From positions 2,353,001-2,417,000 of the forward strand of contig NZ_CP104205.1 of assembly GCF_025244665.1 (NCBI RefSeq): a stretch of 64,000 nucleotides of DNA, read 5' to 3'. The first letter of the stretch is position 1; each line of letters opens with the position of its first letter. The notes under the pieces are model-generated. The model had not been told where the DNA came from, did no database searches, and was given only the letters and a program-made list of their open reading frames with translations. The translations under genes and the position numbers were made by a program. Source of the DNA: Maribacter litopenaei (GTDB lineage Bacteria > Bacteroidota > Bacteroidia > Flavobacteriales > Flavobacteriaceae). Shown here one piece after another: positions 18,755 through 29,524 of the stretch.

Positions 18755-19314
18755 TGGAAAAAGAAAATTTAGAAGATTTTTTCAAGGAGCTTCATGGCCA
18801 GTTTGATACGGAAGAACCATCATCAGGGCATCAAGAACGCTTTCCGGCAAAACTAAGTGACTCCAATCAAACTATTACGCTGAACAAACCTCGAGTCAAT
18901 TGGTGGAAACCTTTGTCCATTGCGGCATCCTTGGCACTTTTGGTTGCATTGGTATACGGGCAACTAGATTTAAACCCAAGTTTGGAAGAGCAAGTGGCAG
19001 AGATTTCACCCGAGGTTGCCAATACCCAATTTTATTTTGCCAGCCTCATTGAAGAACAGGTGAAGGAACTGGAGGCCGAGGATAGCCCCGAAACAAAAAA
19101 AATCATTTCCGACACCATGATTCAACTTAAAAAACTGGAACAGGACTACAAACTGTTGGAAAATGAACTATTGGAGGGTGGTAACAGTAAACTGATCTTG
19201 AGTGCTATGATAACCAATTTTCAAACTAGAATTGACTTGTTGAATGATGTTTTAAGTCAAATTGAAACCATTAAAAATTTAAAAAATTACAATGATGAAA
19301 ACTTTACTATTTAA
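18754..19314 (+). CDS. Membrane anti-sigma-like protein
   Basis: A 186-residue protein with an acidic N-terminal cytoplasmic part (about residues 1-50), one transmembrane helix at about 53-69 (PLSIAASLALLVALVYG) and a long, Glu/Lys-rich, probably coiled-coil periplasmic part. Its ATG overlaps the repaired sigma factor stop, which is the classic arrangement for a sigma/anti-sigma pair; I infer it sequesters that sigma factor. No zinc-finger (ZAS) motif is visible, so it is not a canonical ZAS protein. It overlaps the downstream DUF4097 gene by 23 bases. Confidence 0.7.
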   Translation: MEKENLEDFFKELHGQFDTEEPSSGHQERFPAKLSDSNQTITLNKPRVNWWKPLSIAASLALLVALVYGQLDLNPSLEEQVAEISPEVANTQFYFASLIEEQVKELEAEDSPETKKIISDTMIQLKKLEQDYKLLENELLEGGNSKLILSAMITNFQTRIDLLNDVLSQIETIKNLKNYNDENFTI

Positions 19315-20389
19315 ATACGGCATATTATTAATTTTTCTTTGTCCTGCATTACTATCAGCGAAGAATGGCGGAAAATTAAACGGTAAGTATACCAAGGAAA
19401 AAACTATTAAGAAAGAGTTTAACGTGAATTCTGACGCTCTCTTGAAGGTGGATAACAGCTATGGAAACCTGAATATCACCTCATGGAACGAAAATAGGAT
19501 TATGATAGAGGTGCATATCAAGACCAATGGCAACAACGAAGAAAAAGTGCAGCAAAAACTGGATGATATTTCAGTAAATTTTGACGCCAGTAGTTCTATG
19601 GTTTCTGCTAAAACGGACTTCAATGACAATAAAAGTGGATGGGGATGGAATTGGGGTAAAAACAACAATGTAAATATGCAGATTAACTACACCATCAAAT
19701 TGCCCATAAAAAATAGTGTTGACTTGGACAATGACTACGGGTCTATTATGTTGGATCGTATAGATGGCCACGCAAAAATAAGTTGTGACTATGGAAGACT
19801 GGAAATTGGAGAACTTAGGGGCAGAAACAACCAATTGAATTTTGATTACACCTCGAATTCGACCATTGAATTTATGAACAGTGGTGAGATTAGAGCGGAC
19901 TATTCAGGATTTACCATAGAAAAAGCGGGTGACTTAAAGGTAAATGCAGATTATACCAATGCTAAAATAGACCAGATGGATAATTTGGTTTATAGTAGTG
20001 ATTATGGAAAAATGGAGGTTGGAAGCGCTAAAAACATAGAAGGCAATGGAGATTACATCACTATAAAATTGGGCACCGTTCACGGAAATGTGGATATTTC
20101 ATCGGATTATGGTTCGATTCGAATAGATGAGCTAGCCGAAGATGCAGGTAATGTAAATATTAGAACGGATTACACCGGAGTTAAAATTGGCTATAGTTCC
20201 AATTATCACTTCGATTTCAAAATCACTACAAGCTATGCGGGAGTTAGCGGTAAAGATGATTTTGTGACCAACATAAGTATGGAAAAATCAACCTCAAAGC
20301 ACTATGAAGGGTATTATGGAAGCCAAGGAAGCGGAAATATGGTTACCTTGAACAGCGATTACGGTGGCATAAGTTTTACCAAAAATTAA
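19292..20389 (+). CDS. DUF4097 beta-repeat surface/periplasmic protein
   Basis: A 365-residue protein with a Sec signal peptide (hydrophobic LLFKYGILLIFLCPALLSA). From about residue 145 it has successive beta-strand repeats of some 20 residues, each with a DYG- or DYT-like turn (DNDYGSI, SCDYGRL, NADYTNA, SSDYGKM, SSDYGSI, RTDYTGV, NSDYGGI), which suggests a parallel beta-helix. A Gly/Trp-rich segment (GWGWNWGKNNN) precedes the repeats. DUF4097 proteins have no established function; the operon suggests an envelope response protein. Intact. Confidence 0.8.
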   Translation: MMKTLLFKYGILLIFLCPALLSAKNGGKLNGKYTKEKTIKKEFNVNSDALLKVDNSYGNLNITSWNENRIMIEVHIKTNGNNEEKVQQKLDDISVNFDASSSMVSAKTDFNDNKSGWGWNWGKNNNVNMQINYTIKLPIKNSVDLDNDYGSIMLDRIDGHAKISCDYGRLEIGELRGRNNQLNFDYTSNSTIEFMNSGEIRADYSGFTIEKAGDLKVNADYTNAKIDQMDNLVYSSDYGKMEVGSAKNIEGNGDYITIKLGTVHGNVDISSDYGSIRIDELAEDAGNVNIRTDYTGVKIGYSSNYHFDFKITTSYAGVSGKDDFVTNISMEKSTSKHYEGYYGSQGSGNMVTLNSDYGGISFTKN

Positions 20390-20436
20390 TATCAATCAAA
20401 GCTTGAACTAAGTTCAAATCAAAAATCAATTAAAAA

Positions 20437-21163
20437 ATGAAAAAAATCGCAACACTAGCCATTGTTTTAGCAATGACAATTTCATGTTCCGCCCAATGGG
20501 GCAAAAGAATTAATGGTAATGGGGATGAAGTCACCATTAAAAGAACAACGGGTGACTATGATGCCATAGGGGTTTCCGGTTGGTTCGATGTATATCTTGT
20601 AGATGGAAAGGAAGGGGAGTTGGAATTATCCGGAGAATCCAATTTACTAGAATATATTGTTACCGAGGTGAAAAATGGAAAATTGGTCATTAAGACCGAA
20701 AAAGGTGTGAATCTAAAGCCATCCTCTTGGAAAAATGGAATCACCATCACCGTTCCTGTTGAAAGTGTGGATGCCATAGCCTTATCCGGTTCAGGGGACA
20801 TTGTAAGTAAGACTACTATAAAAACAAATCATTTGGATACGGCCATGTCAGGTTCTCGGTGATATCACATTGGACGTGGATACGAACTCCGTAAGTGCAA
20901 GCATGTCGGGTTACGGGGACATCACATTGAGTGGTAGCACCAAGGATTTTGAAGCGACCATTTCAGGTAGTGGGGACATTAAAGCGTTTGAAATGGATGC
21001 AGACAATGTGGATGCCACTGTTTCAGGTTCCGCGGACATTGAAGTTACCGCCAATAAAATGCTAAAGGCGAGGGTTTCAGGTTCCGGAGACATTACTTAT
21101 AAAGGAAATCCCGAAAAACTAGATACCAAAACCTCCGGTTCCGGAGATATCTCAAAAGGATAA
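20437..21163 (+). CDS. GIN domain lipoprotein-like protein (one frame break)
   Basis: A protein of about 240 residues with an N-terminal signal (AIVLAMTISCSAQW; the cysteine before SAQ may be a lipobox) followed by a head GIN domain (DUF2807). The C-terminal half is a run of SGSGDI or SGSADI turns spaced about 20 residues, again a beta-helix pattern. The frames join near 20856, where TTCTCGGTGA would be TTCTGGTGA, giving SGSGDITL in register with the repeats. It is the last gene of the sigma operon and ends at a bidirectional terminator. Probably a structural partner of the DUF4097 protein, but this is inference. Confidence 0.82.
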
Positions 21164-21191
21164 AATCAAATAGCGAACAATCAACAACTGT

Positions 21192-21222
21192 AAAAAGGCC
21201 TCTTATTCAAGAGGTCTTTTTA
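21192..21222. terminator. Bidirectional terminator between GIN gene and MFS gene
   Basis: Stem AAAAAGGCCTCTT / AAGAGGTCTTTTT with loop ATTC (one G-T pair), usable from both strands. Confidence 0.85.
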
Positions 21223-22537
21223 ACTTTTTAACCCTGGTCAAAAGCAACATTCCTACAAGAAAAAAGATTCCTAAAAAAATAATGGCATTTCGCATACTTC
21301 CCGTAAATTGGGCAATAAACCCGTACAAAAAAGTACCGATTATGATACCTATTTTCTCGGCGACATCATAGAAACTAAAAAATGAAGTGGTATCCTTGGT
21401 TTCGGGAATAAACTTGGAATAGGTTGAGCGCGACAACGCCTGAATCCCTCCCATGACCAAGCCTACGCATCCAGCGGCTATATAGAAATCCATCGGTGTA
21501 ATCACGAAATAGGCATATACGCAAATGGCTACCCGGAGCGCATTTACAGCAATCAAGGTTTTGATATTACCAAAATTTTTGGATGCCCAAGCAGTAACAG
21601 AAGCCCCAAAAATAGCGACGATTTGAATGACCAAAATACTTACTATTAGGCCAGTAGTACGTTCCGTATCAGAACCCCATCCTATTTCCTCCTCCCCAAA
21701 ATAGGTAGCGATTAACATCACGGTTTGCACGGCCATGCTGTAAACAAAAAAAGCGCCAAGATACCTTTTTAATCGGGTCTGATTACCCAATTGGTGCCAA
21801 ACCATTTTCAACTCCTTAAATCCATTCAAAATAACATTGGTACGTTCTCCTTCCCTCTTATTTCCCTTTGGTAGAAAGTAAAAACTATATTGCGCAAAAA
21901 TTATCCACCATATCCCTACCGAGACAAAGGAGTATTTCATGGCTTTAATTTCCGAAACGCCATTGGCATCTGTTGTAATTCCGAAAAGTTCAGGTTTCAT
22001 CACCATGGCCAAGTTCACTAATAACAATAAAACACTTCCAATATACCCTAAGGAAAAACCCTTTGCACTTACGGCATCCTGTTGTTCCGGATAGGCAACA
22101 TCAGGCAAATATGAATTATTGATGGCAAAACTTACCCAAAAACCCACCAAACCAAAAAAATAACAGAGTAGCCCAAAATATATATTTTCAAGTGAAAACC
22201 AATTAAGACCTATACAGGATAGTCCTCCTAAGTAACAAAAGAACTGCATGAAAATTTTCTTGTTTCCTAAATAATCTGCTATTCCTGATATTATTGGAGT
22301 GATGATAGCAATACATACGAAAGCTAGGGAAGTTGTATAACTGATAAGAGGGGCTCTTGCTATTTCACCCCCAAAAACGGATACCTTTTCTATTTCCGCT
22401 ACGCGAAAAAGAGCACCGTAAAATATGGGAAAAACCGCAGAAGAAATAACAAGACTATAGACGGAATTGGCCCAATCATAAAACGCCCAAGCGTTCAATA
22501 GTTTTTTACTTCCTTTTTCTACTAAGGTTCTCGCCAT
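21203..22537 (-). CDS. UMF1-family MFS transporter
   Basis: A 444-residue, 12-helix MFS protein of the UMF1 (Atg22-like) family. I start at the ATG at 22537 (MARTLVEKGSKKLLNAWAFYDWANS); an in-frame ATG at 22579 would put the start inside the terminator of the upstream M48 gene. The FYDWANS segment near the N-terminus is typical of the family, as is the ISGIADYLGNKK loop. The substrate is unknown; fungal Atg22 exports amino acids. Last gene of the glgB-GH31-M48-MFS run, but separated from M48 by a hairpin. Confidence 0.85.
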   Translation of the reverse strand: MARTLVEKGSKKLLNAWAFYDWANSVYSLVISSAVFPIFYGALFRVAEIEKVSVFGGEIARAPLISYTTSLAFVCIAIITPIISGIADYLGNKKIFMQFFCYLGGLSCIGLNWFSLENIYFGLLCYFFGLVGFWVSFAINNSYLPDVAYPEQQDAVSAKGFSLGYIGSVLLLLVNLAMVMKPELFGITTDANGVSEIKAMKYSFVSVGIWWIIFAQYSFYFLPKGNKREGERTNVILNGFKELKMVWHQLGNQTRLKRYLGAFFVYSMAVQTVMLIATYFGEEEIGWGSDTERTTGLIVSILVIQIVAIFGASVTAWASKNFGNIKTLIAVNALRVAICVYAYFVITPMDFYIAAGCVGLVMGGIQALSRSTYSKFIPETKDTTSFFSFYDVAEKIGIIIGTFLYGFIAQFTGSMRNAIIFLGIFFLVGMLLLTRVKKLKRPLE

Positions 22538-22547
22538 AAAAAGTATA

Positions 22548-22569
22548 AAGCCGTTCAGAGGAACGGCTT
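22548..22569 (-). terminator. Terminator-like hairpin after the M48 gene
   Basis: Perfect nine-base-pair stem AAGCCGTTC / GAACGGCTT with loop AGAG, followed on the minus strand by a T-rich stretch. It lies between the M48 stop and the MFS start. Confidence 0.65.
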
Positions 22570-22593
22570 CAATATACAATAAATTGCAATGTT

Positions 22594-23403
22594 CTATTTA
22601 AAATTAGTAACACCAAATTTTGCCGCTTCCGCAGCCGCTTCAGGTGCCCATGCCGTTAAATTGTTAATCCTGGTATCATTGGAAGGGTGAGTGCTCATAA
22701 ACTCCGGTGGGCTTTGACCACCGCTTTGCGCCTTCATACGTTTCCAAAGCTCGGCAGCTTCATAGGGATTATATCCTGCAATTGCCATAATTTGGAGTCC
22801 GATACGATCTGCCTCAGTCTCGTGGCCCCTACTAAAAGGTAACATAACGCCTAACTGGGAACCAATACCATAGGCTTGGTTGAACATATTCCTTTTTTCA
22901 GGATCTTGAATCGCAATATTTCCCGCTACAGCTCCAATTTGTTGTAACGTACCAGCACTCATCCTTTGAGCTCCATGGTCTGCCAAGGCATGGGCTACTT
23001 CATGGCCCATAACCACCGCTACTCCTGTCTCTCCTTGGCATATAGGTAGTATTCCTGTATAGAAAACAATTTTACCCCCTGGCATACACCAAGCGTTTAC
23101 GGTTTCATCCTTCACCAAATTGTATTCCCATTTGTAATCGTTTAAATATCCCGGATATCCATTGGCCGCAAGCCATCGCTCCGCAGCGGAGGAAATTCTT
23201 TGACCAACCCTTGTAATCATGTGCGCTTCGGAAGTACCGTTGACTACATCATTTTCCCCTAAAAACTGATCGTATTGGGCAAAGGCCATTGGAAAAATCT
23301 GACTATTTGGGTAAAAATTCAATGTTTTTTGACCTGTAAAAGGATTAACCTTACAAGCTGATACAGCCGTAAATATGCTTAATATTAATAGTATTTTTTT
23401 CAT
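22594..23403 (-). CDS. M48-family lipoprotein metalloprotease
   Basis: A 269-residue protease with a lipobox at AVSAC (C17), so it is anchored in the membrane facing the periplasm. The zinc site is HEVAH at 134-138 with the third ligand in HETEADRIG. It resembles the periplasmic BepA/LoiP group (no TPR domain here), which degrades misfolded outer-membrane proteins; that role is inferred. Starts 40 bases after GH31. It is intact. Confidence 0.9.
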   Translation of the reverse strand: MKKILLILSIFTAVSACKVNPFTGQKTLNFYPNSQIFPMAFAQYDQFLGENDVVNGTSEAHMITRVGQRISSAAERWLAANGYPGYLNDYKWEYNLVKDETVNAWCMPGGKIVFYTGILPICQGETGVAVVMGHEVAHALADHGAQRMSAGTLQQIGAVAGNIAIQDPEKRNMFNQAYGIGSQLGVMLPFSRGHETEADRIGLQIMAIAGYNPYEAAELWKRMKAQSGGQSPPEFMSTHPSNDTRINNLTAWAPEAAAEAAKFGVTNFK

Positions 23404-23442
23404 TTCATTAGTGTTTTTGTGGAATCGAAAAATACAAAATAA

Positions 23443-25841
23443 TTATTTTGAGGTTAGATGTAAAAGCGTAAAGTTTTTGTCTATATAAAAGGTGTTATTA
23501 CCATTTGGGCGAATGGATTTCAAGGATACTTCTTCGTTATCTACCTGAACTTTTCCAATTTTAAAGGGCAATCCAAAAAAGTTAAATTTTAGAGTTTCAT
23601 ATCCCGTAACAAAACTGCCATCTTTAAATTGTTGAATTGTTAAAGACTTCTCCTTTCCTGTCAATTTAAAATTTCGTAATGAATATCTTCCTTTCTTATA
23701 ATCATAACCATCTTGCGCATCTTCATAGACCTCAGATGTTTCAATACCCAATTTATAATAGACATCCAATATCAACTCCTGAATGTCCACCTCTCCTACA
23801 TATTGTTGAACGGGATATTTAGGAATGATAGCACCCGCCTTTATATAAACAGGAATTTTTTCCAATTCAGCGGTCACCCAACGTTCCTTGCCCCCACTCA
23901 ATGATTCCTGGATCCAAAAATCGTACCATTTCCCTTTTGGAAAATACATTCTCCTTCCCAAAGCATTGGGTTCCTGAATGGGACATACCAAAATTTGATT
24001 TCCAAAGATGAACTCATCTGTCCTGAAATGGGTTTGTGTATCTTCCTGATCAAAATATACTAAAGGTTTTAGCATAGGAATATGGTCCTTGCTGTATTTA
24101 TGGAACATGGTATACAAGTAGGGAAGTAATTGATAACGGATTTCAATAAACTTTCTAACAATGTCCGTAATATCGGAGCCAAAGGACTATGGTTCTTGGT
24201 CTCCTTGGTCACCACTGGAATGAACCCTGCAAAAAGGGTGAAACACACCCAATTGAATCCATCTTGCAAAAAGCTCACCGTTGGGCTGCTCTGCAAACCC
24301 CCCAATATCCGATCCCACAAAAGAATAGCCGCTCATGCACATTCTTTGCACTTGTACATTGGCAATCCAAAGATGTTCCCATGTGGCCACGTTATCTCCC
24401 GTCCAAGTTGATGAATACCTTTGTGTTCCTGCGAAAGCCGCTCTGGTTATCACAAAAGGTCTTTTAGGGTATACATATTTTTTAACCCCTTCATATGTAG
24501 CTCGAACCATTTGCATTCCATAGACATTATGGGCCTTTCGATGCGTACATGGGTGTCCATCATAATCATGTCTTGTATCCAAAGGTGCCGTTTTGCTTGG
24601 CACCTCCATTACCGCAGGTTCGTTCATATCGTTCCAAACGGCATGCACCCCTATATCTGACATAAATTCCTTATAAAGCTCAGCCCACCATTCTCGAACT
24701 TCGGATTTGTAAAATCCGGAAAGTTACACTCACCAGGCCATACTTTGCCGTGCATCAAAGATCCATCACCTCGTTTACAGAAATAATCATTCTCCAAAGC
24801 TTCTTGATATACCCAGTAATCCCTATCTATTTTAATTCCGGGATCTATCATTACTACGGTCTTAAAACCATCCATCTCTAATTCTGAAATCATTCTTTTA
24901 GGGTCTCGGAAAATGGTTTTTGTCCCAGGTAAAACAACGGAAACCGTCCATATAGTCGATATCCAAATAAATGGCATCGCAGGGTATTTTATGTTCCCTA
25001 AATTTACTTGCGATTTCCTTGACATTACTTTCAGGGTAATAACTCCATTTAGATTGATGGAATCCCAATGCCCACAGAGGTGGCAAATCCGGCGTCCCCG
25101 TTAAATTGGAATAGGCACTAACAACGGTTGACATATCTCGCCCATAAAAAAAATAATAGTCCATTTCACCACCATCTGCCCAAAAACTAGTTATGTTTCG
25201 TTTCTCATATGCAAAATCAAAATGGGTCTTGAAACTATTGTCAAAAAAAACACCATAGGCCTTGCCCCTATTCAAACCAATATAAAATGGAATAGCTTTA
25301 TACAATGGGTCTTGGTCCTTTCCATAGGCATAGGAATCCGTCACCCAATTCTCAACGCGTTTTCCCTTTAAATTACTATGGGTGGATTTGTCACCCATGC
25401 CGTAGTAGCTTTCACCGGTGGGGGTAATTTTACTCATTTTCACGGTATTGCCACCATACTCATAGTTTTCTTCCCAATGAAAACCTACCTCATCCTCGTT
25501 TATGATAACCCCATCTAAATCGGAAATCTGAGTACGGAGAGACATTTTATCCACTAAAAGCTGGATTCTCGCCGTTTTGATAAGATACTCTGTTTCGTTT
25601 TCGGTTACTTCCGAATACTATAACCAAGTGATGCTTCCTCATCTATGGCATACGAAAAATCAGGCTCAAAGATATGATTGGTGGCATATCTAAAACGAAT
25701 AACACTTCCCCTTAAAATAGTAACCTGTAGGATTACTCCGTTCTCAGTAGTGAAGTATAGCTTATCATTATCCTGTTTAAATTCAACTATATGATTGGGA
25801 TACAAATTGCCTTTATATTCCAATTCGGTATTTGTGATCAT
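23443..25841 (-). CDS. Glycoside hydrolase family 31 alpha-glucosidase (multiple breaks)
   Basis: Read through five segments the product is about 800 residues of GH31. The nucleophile aspartate is in WNDMNEP and the acid/base aspartate in STWTGDN; other family marks are PPLWALGFHQSKWSYY and SDIGGF. Breaks at about 25610, 24908 and 24695 all vanish on restoring CCAGA/TCTGG; a TAG at 24187-24189 within EPxSFG stands for TGG and lies in a GGTCC. No signal peptide, so it likely acts in the cytoplasm on alpha-glucans, consistent with the adjacent glycogen branching gene. Exact linkage preference unknown. Confidence 0.9.
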
Positions 25842-25934
25842 AACATCTAGAATTTTGACGTTGGCAAGAGAAGAATACTGACAAATAATTTTAAAAACGT
25901 ATTCAATAAATACACCTTAACCTTTTCGAAGTGA

Positions 25935-27834
25935 TTATTTTAAAATTACAACACCTAGTGGCGGAATGGTGATTTGGATAGATTTTTTATGTCCATGCCA
26001 CTCCTTTGTGGAAGTTTTGATATCTGCATTAATTTTACCGGTTCCTCCGTATTTCACATCATCACTATTTAACACCTCTTTTAACTTGCCTTTTTTCGGA
26101 ATTCCTATTCTATAATTTTCCCTTAAAACAGGTGTAAAATTACAGGCCACAATAAGGTCGTTTTTGGCATCATGTCCCTTCCTTATATAGGTTAATACAG
26201 AGTTTTCATGGTCACCATAATCTATCCATTGAAAACCCTCTCGGACTAAATTGCTTTTCATAAAGCGCAGGAGAGCCTTTATATAGGGCGTTTAAATCCT
26301 TCACAAATTGTTGTACTCCGAATGCACCTCATATTGAAGAAGGTGCCAATCCAAACTATTTTGAAAGTTCCATTCGGCTGTCACGGCCAAACTCACCTCC
26401 CATGAACATTAGTTTAGTCCCCGGATGGGTAAACATATAACCGAACAACAATCTCAAATTGGCAAAACGTTGCCATTCGTCCCCAGGCATACGATATACT
26501 AAGGATTGCTTTCCATATACTACCTCATCGTGAGAAAACGGCAACATAAAATTTTCAGTGAAAGCGTAGGTCATACTGAATGTTAAGTCGTTCTGATGAT
26601 GCTTTCTGTAGATAGGCTCTTTCTTAAAGTATTCCAATGTATCGTGCATCCAGCCCATCATCCATTTCATACCAAAACCAAGCCCTCCGTATTCCACCGG
26701 TCTAGACACACCTGAAAACGCGGTGGACTCTTCCGCTATGGTCTGAACCGAACCTTGAAAACTTGCTTGAACTTCTTGATTGAGTTCCCTAATAAAGGAC
26801 ATGGCCTCCAGGTTTTCGTTGTTGCCATACATATTGGGTTCCCATTCGCCATCCTCCCTGGAATAATCCAAATATAACATAGATGCAACGGCATCTACCC
26901 TTAAGCCATCCACATGAAATTGATCTAGCCGTGAAAAGTGCATTGCTAATCAAGAAAGCCCGCACTTCATTTCTACCATAATTAAAGATCAAACTCTTCC
27001 AATCCGGGTGATATCCCTTTCTTCTATCCGGATGTTCATATAGATGGGATCCATCAAAAAAACCAAGTCCATGGGCATCCTCCGGAAAATGCGAAGGAAC
27101 CCAATCCAGAATGACCCCAATATCGTTTTGATGAAAAGAATCCACCAAAAATTTAAACTCTTCGGGTGTCCCAAATCGGAGGTGGGTGCAAAATATCCTG
27201 TCAACTGATATCCCCAAGAAGGGTCGTAAGGATATTCCATCACGGGCATAAATTCCACATGGGTGTAGCCCATTTCCTTTACATAGGAAACCAACTCCTT
27301 TGCCAACTCCTTATAGGACAGTACATTATTACTCTTGTCCCTCTTCCATGAACCAATATGAACTTCGTATACGGAATATGGTCTATCGAGCCCATTTTTA
27401 TCCTTTCGGTACCCCATCCAATCAGAGTCCTTCCACTCATAATCTGCCGACCACACTACGGAGGCAGTTTTGGGCGGATGCTCGCATAATCTCCCAAAGG
27501 GATCTGCCTTTTCTGTCCATATATCATTATTGTGCGATTGGATTTTGTACTTGTATTTCTCTCCTTTTCCAATTTTTGGTATAAATCCTTCCCAAATACC
27601 ACTGGAATCCCAACGTACGTTTAATCGGTGTTCTTCTGCATTCCAATAATTAAAATCACCAACTACTGACACGGATTTTGCCGATGGGGCCCAAACTGCA
27701 AAATAGGTGCCCTTTATTCCATCGACCTCTATCATATGCGAACCTAGTTTGTCATATAAACGATAGTGTTTACCACCCTTAAATAGGTCTATATCAAAAT
27801 CTGTAAATAACGAATGAGGTATTACTTTGGACAT
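25935..27834 (-). CDS. glgB: 1,4-alpha-glucan branching enzyme (multiple breaks)
   Basis: About 632 residues across several frames: N-terminal CBM48 ([20 protein letters not shown]), GH13 barrel with nucleophile in [12 protein letters not shown], acid/base glutamate in TIAEESTAF and transition-state aspartate in [10 protein letters not shown]. It makes alpha-1,6 branches in glycogen. Breaks near 27178, 26942, 26370, 26320 and 26240 all coincide with a CCAGA/TCTGG site once the consensus is restored (for example [10 protein letters not shown] and GQTAEWNFQ). No other glycogen genes are in the window. A TATTTTTG promoter element lies 78 bases upstream. Confidence 0.93.
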
Positions 27835-27911
27835 AACTAAGTGTTTGGTTTGCCTGTAAATCTAATCAACTTTACTCGATAATCGAGATTTAAATGTTTC
27901 TAAGCCTACTT

Positions 27912-27919
27912 CAAAAATA
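27912..27919 (-). promoter_or_regulatory. Candidate -7 element for glgB
   Basis: TATTTTTG on the minus strand, 78 bases before the glgB ATG; no convincing TTG at -33. Confidence 0.35.
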
Positions 27920-28075
27920 AAATTTAGTTTTTTTGAAGATATGTATACCTACACCCAATTTTTATTATTGATCATTTTAAATCTGTAGGATATATTTTCT
28001 AAAATACTAAAATTGGAACGCTTTTTGAATAACTTGATTAAAATTAATAATGGTGAACCAATAAAATTCAATATC

Positions 28076-28642
28076 ATGAAAAAAACAACGATTCTACTTA
28101 GCTCGATAATGGCATTCTTTTTTATGGCCTGCGAAGGACCACAAGGCCCTCCAGGTTTTGATGGTTTGGATGGAAGAGACGGTATCGATGGACAGGACGG
28201 TATCAACATTTTAGGAAAAGTAATCGATATTCAGGGTACTTTTGATGCAGCGAACGATTATTCCATATTTTATGAATTTCCGCAAACCATAGAAGTATTT
28301 GAGACCGATGTTGTTTTAGTCTATCTTTTATGGGACCAAACAGAGGATGGCAACGGCGATCCTGTAGATATTTGGAGATTAATGCCACAAACCGGAATTA
28401 TAGACCAAGGACTTCTTCAATACAATTATGATTATACCTTTTTTGACGTAAGTATCTTCTTGGAAGCAGATTTTGACCTAAGCACTTTATTACCCGGGGA
28501 CACGGATGATCAGGTATTTAGGATTGCCGTACTACCGGCCGAGGTGGCACAAACTGGAAAACTGGATGTTACCAATATCAATTCTGTAATGAGCAGGCTT
28601 GGAGTATCTGAAAAAGATGTTCAAAAAGTAGTTTTAAAATAA
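28076..28642 (+). CDS. Lipoprotein with short collagen-like segment
   Basis: A 188-residue protein. I start at the ATG at 28076 (MKKTTILLSS); the frame is open upstream to 28013 but that would hide the signal peptide. The lipobox is FFMAC with the cysteine at about 20, followed at once by Gly-X-Y triplets (GPQGPPGFDGLDGRDGIDG), about eight in all, then a beta-rich globular part (VFETDVVLVYLLWDQ) found in Flavobacterial proteins of unknown role. The triplets may form a short trimeric stalk. Single gene with its own terminator. Confidence 0.75.
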   Translation: MKKTTILLSSIMAFFFMACEGPQGPPGFDGLDGRDGIDGQDGINILGKVIDIQGTFDAANDYSIFYEFPQTIEVFETDVVLVYLLWDQTEDGNGDPVDIWRLMPQTGIIDQGLLQYNYDYTFFDVSIFLEADFDLSTLLPGDTDDQVFRIAVLPAEVAQTGKLDVTNINSVMSRLGVSEKDVQKVVLK

Positions 28643-28662
28643 AGCCTCGAAAATATGAATTC

Positions 28663-28687
28663 AAACCCCGATTTCTCGGGGTTTTTT
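28663..28687 (+). terminator. Terminator of the collagen-like lipoprotein gene
   Basis: Stem AACCCCG / CGGGGTT with loop ATTTCT, followed by a run of T. Confidence 0.85.
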
Positions 28688-28736
28688 ATTTTGATTCATT
28701 TAGAAAATCTTAACTCCTCTATAATTATTTCTACTA

Positions 28737-28744
28737 TATCTTTG
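28737..28744 (+). promoter_or_regulatory. Candidate -7 element for msrB
   Basis: TATCTTTG fits TAnnTTTG and lies 92 bases before the msrB ATG; the -33 TTG is not clear. Confidence 0.35.
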
Positions 28745-28836
28745 AAAGGATTGGGTCAATTAATCGACCTAACAAGAAAATGCTATTCTTGCTCGAAATA
28801 AGTTTTTTAATTCAGTACAAAAACAAAAAATAACAA

Positions 28837-29334
28837 ATGAAATATTCAGTTTTATTAGTGGCCTTGGCCTTATTGACCAGCTGCAGGGGAGTCTCCCAAG
28901 ATAAAGATATCGCCAAAGACCAAAGCCAAGAAAAAAATAAGGAGTTTAAAATTCAAAAAACGGAGGCCGAATGGAAGGCGGAATTAACGGATGCAGAGTT
29001 TTATGTCTTACGTAAAGCAGCCACCGAAAATCCATTTACCAGTGAACTTTTAGATAACAAAAAAAAAGGAACCTATGTTTGCGCAGCATGTGGAACCCCA
29101 CTTTTTAAAAGTGAAACCAAATTTGACTCCGGTACAGGGTGGCCAAGTTTTTACAAGGAAATAGAGGGTAACGTCGGTTATGATGTAGATTACAAAATTG
29201 GATATAAAAGAACCGAAGAACACTGCGCTAACTGCGGAGGCCACTTGGGCCATGTATTTGAGGACGGCCCGGCGCCAACGGGTCTAAGACACTGTATAAA
29301 TGGAGTTGCCCTCGATTTTGTCGAAGGGGAGTAA
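28837..29334 (+). CDS. msrB: Lipoprotein methionine-(R)-sulfoxide reductase
   Basis: A 165-residue MsrB with a lipobox (LLTSC, C16), so the repair acts outside the cytoplasm. Zinc cysteines are in YVCAACG and EHCANCGG, and the catalytic cysteine is in [17 protein letters not shown] binds substrate. It reduces the R form of oxidised methionine in envelope proteins. Single gene. It is intact; the electron donor partner is not in the window. Confidence 0.93.
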   Translation: MKYSVLLVALALLTSCRGVSQDKDIAKDQSQEKNKEFKIQKTEAEWKAELTDAEFYVLRKAATENPFTSELLDNKKKGTYVCAACGTPLFKSETKFDSGTGWPSFYKEIEGNVGYDVDYKIGYKRTEEHCANCGGHLGHVFEDGPAPTGLRHCINGVALDFVEGE

Positions 29335-29483
29335 TTCAATGAATTACCCAGTGAACCTACAATGCGATTCGAAACTTTCTTCAGAGAAATTTTCCTTTAT
29401 ATTATTATGCACATTTGAAATCTGATTTTTAGTAGCCTGCGTTCTTTAATTCCATCTTAAGTTAAAATTCCGATTTGGTTTTG

Positions 29484-29491
29484 TATTTTTG
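29484..29491 (+). promoter_or_regulatory. Candidate -7 element for lpd
   Basis: TATTTTTG, about 34 bases before the lpd ATG. Fits TAnnTTTG; upstream -33 is weak. Confidence 0.5.
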
Positions 29492-29524
29492 CACCTCAAT
29501 TTTCAACCACAAAAAAAATTATAT

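Noticed and set aside
20860..21160. DNA tandem repeat in the GIN gene
   Set aside because: The repetition is at the protein level (SGSGDI turns) with diverged codons, as expected for a beta-helix.
27949..28209. Proline- and serine-rich ORF opposite the collagen-like gene
   Set aside because: It is the antisense shadow of Gly-X-Y codons.
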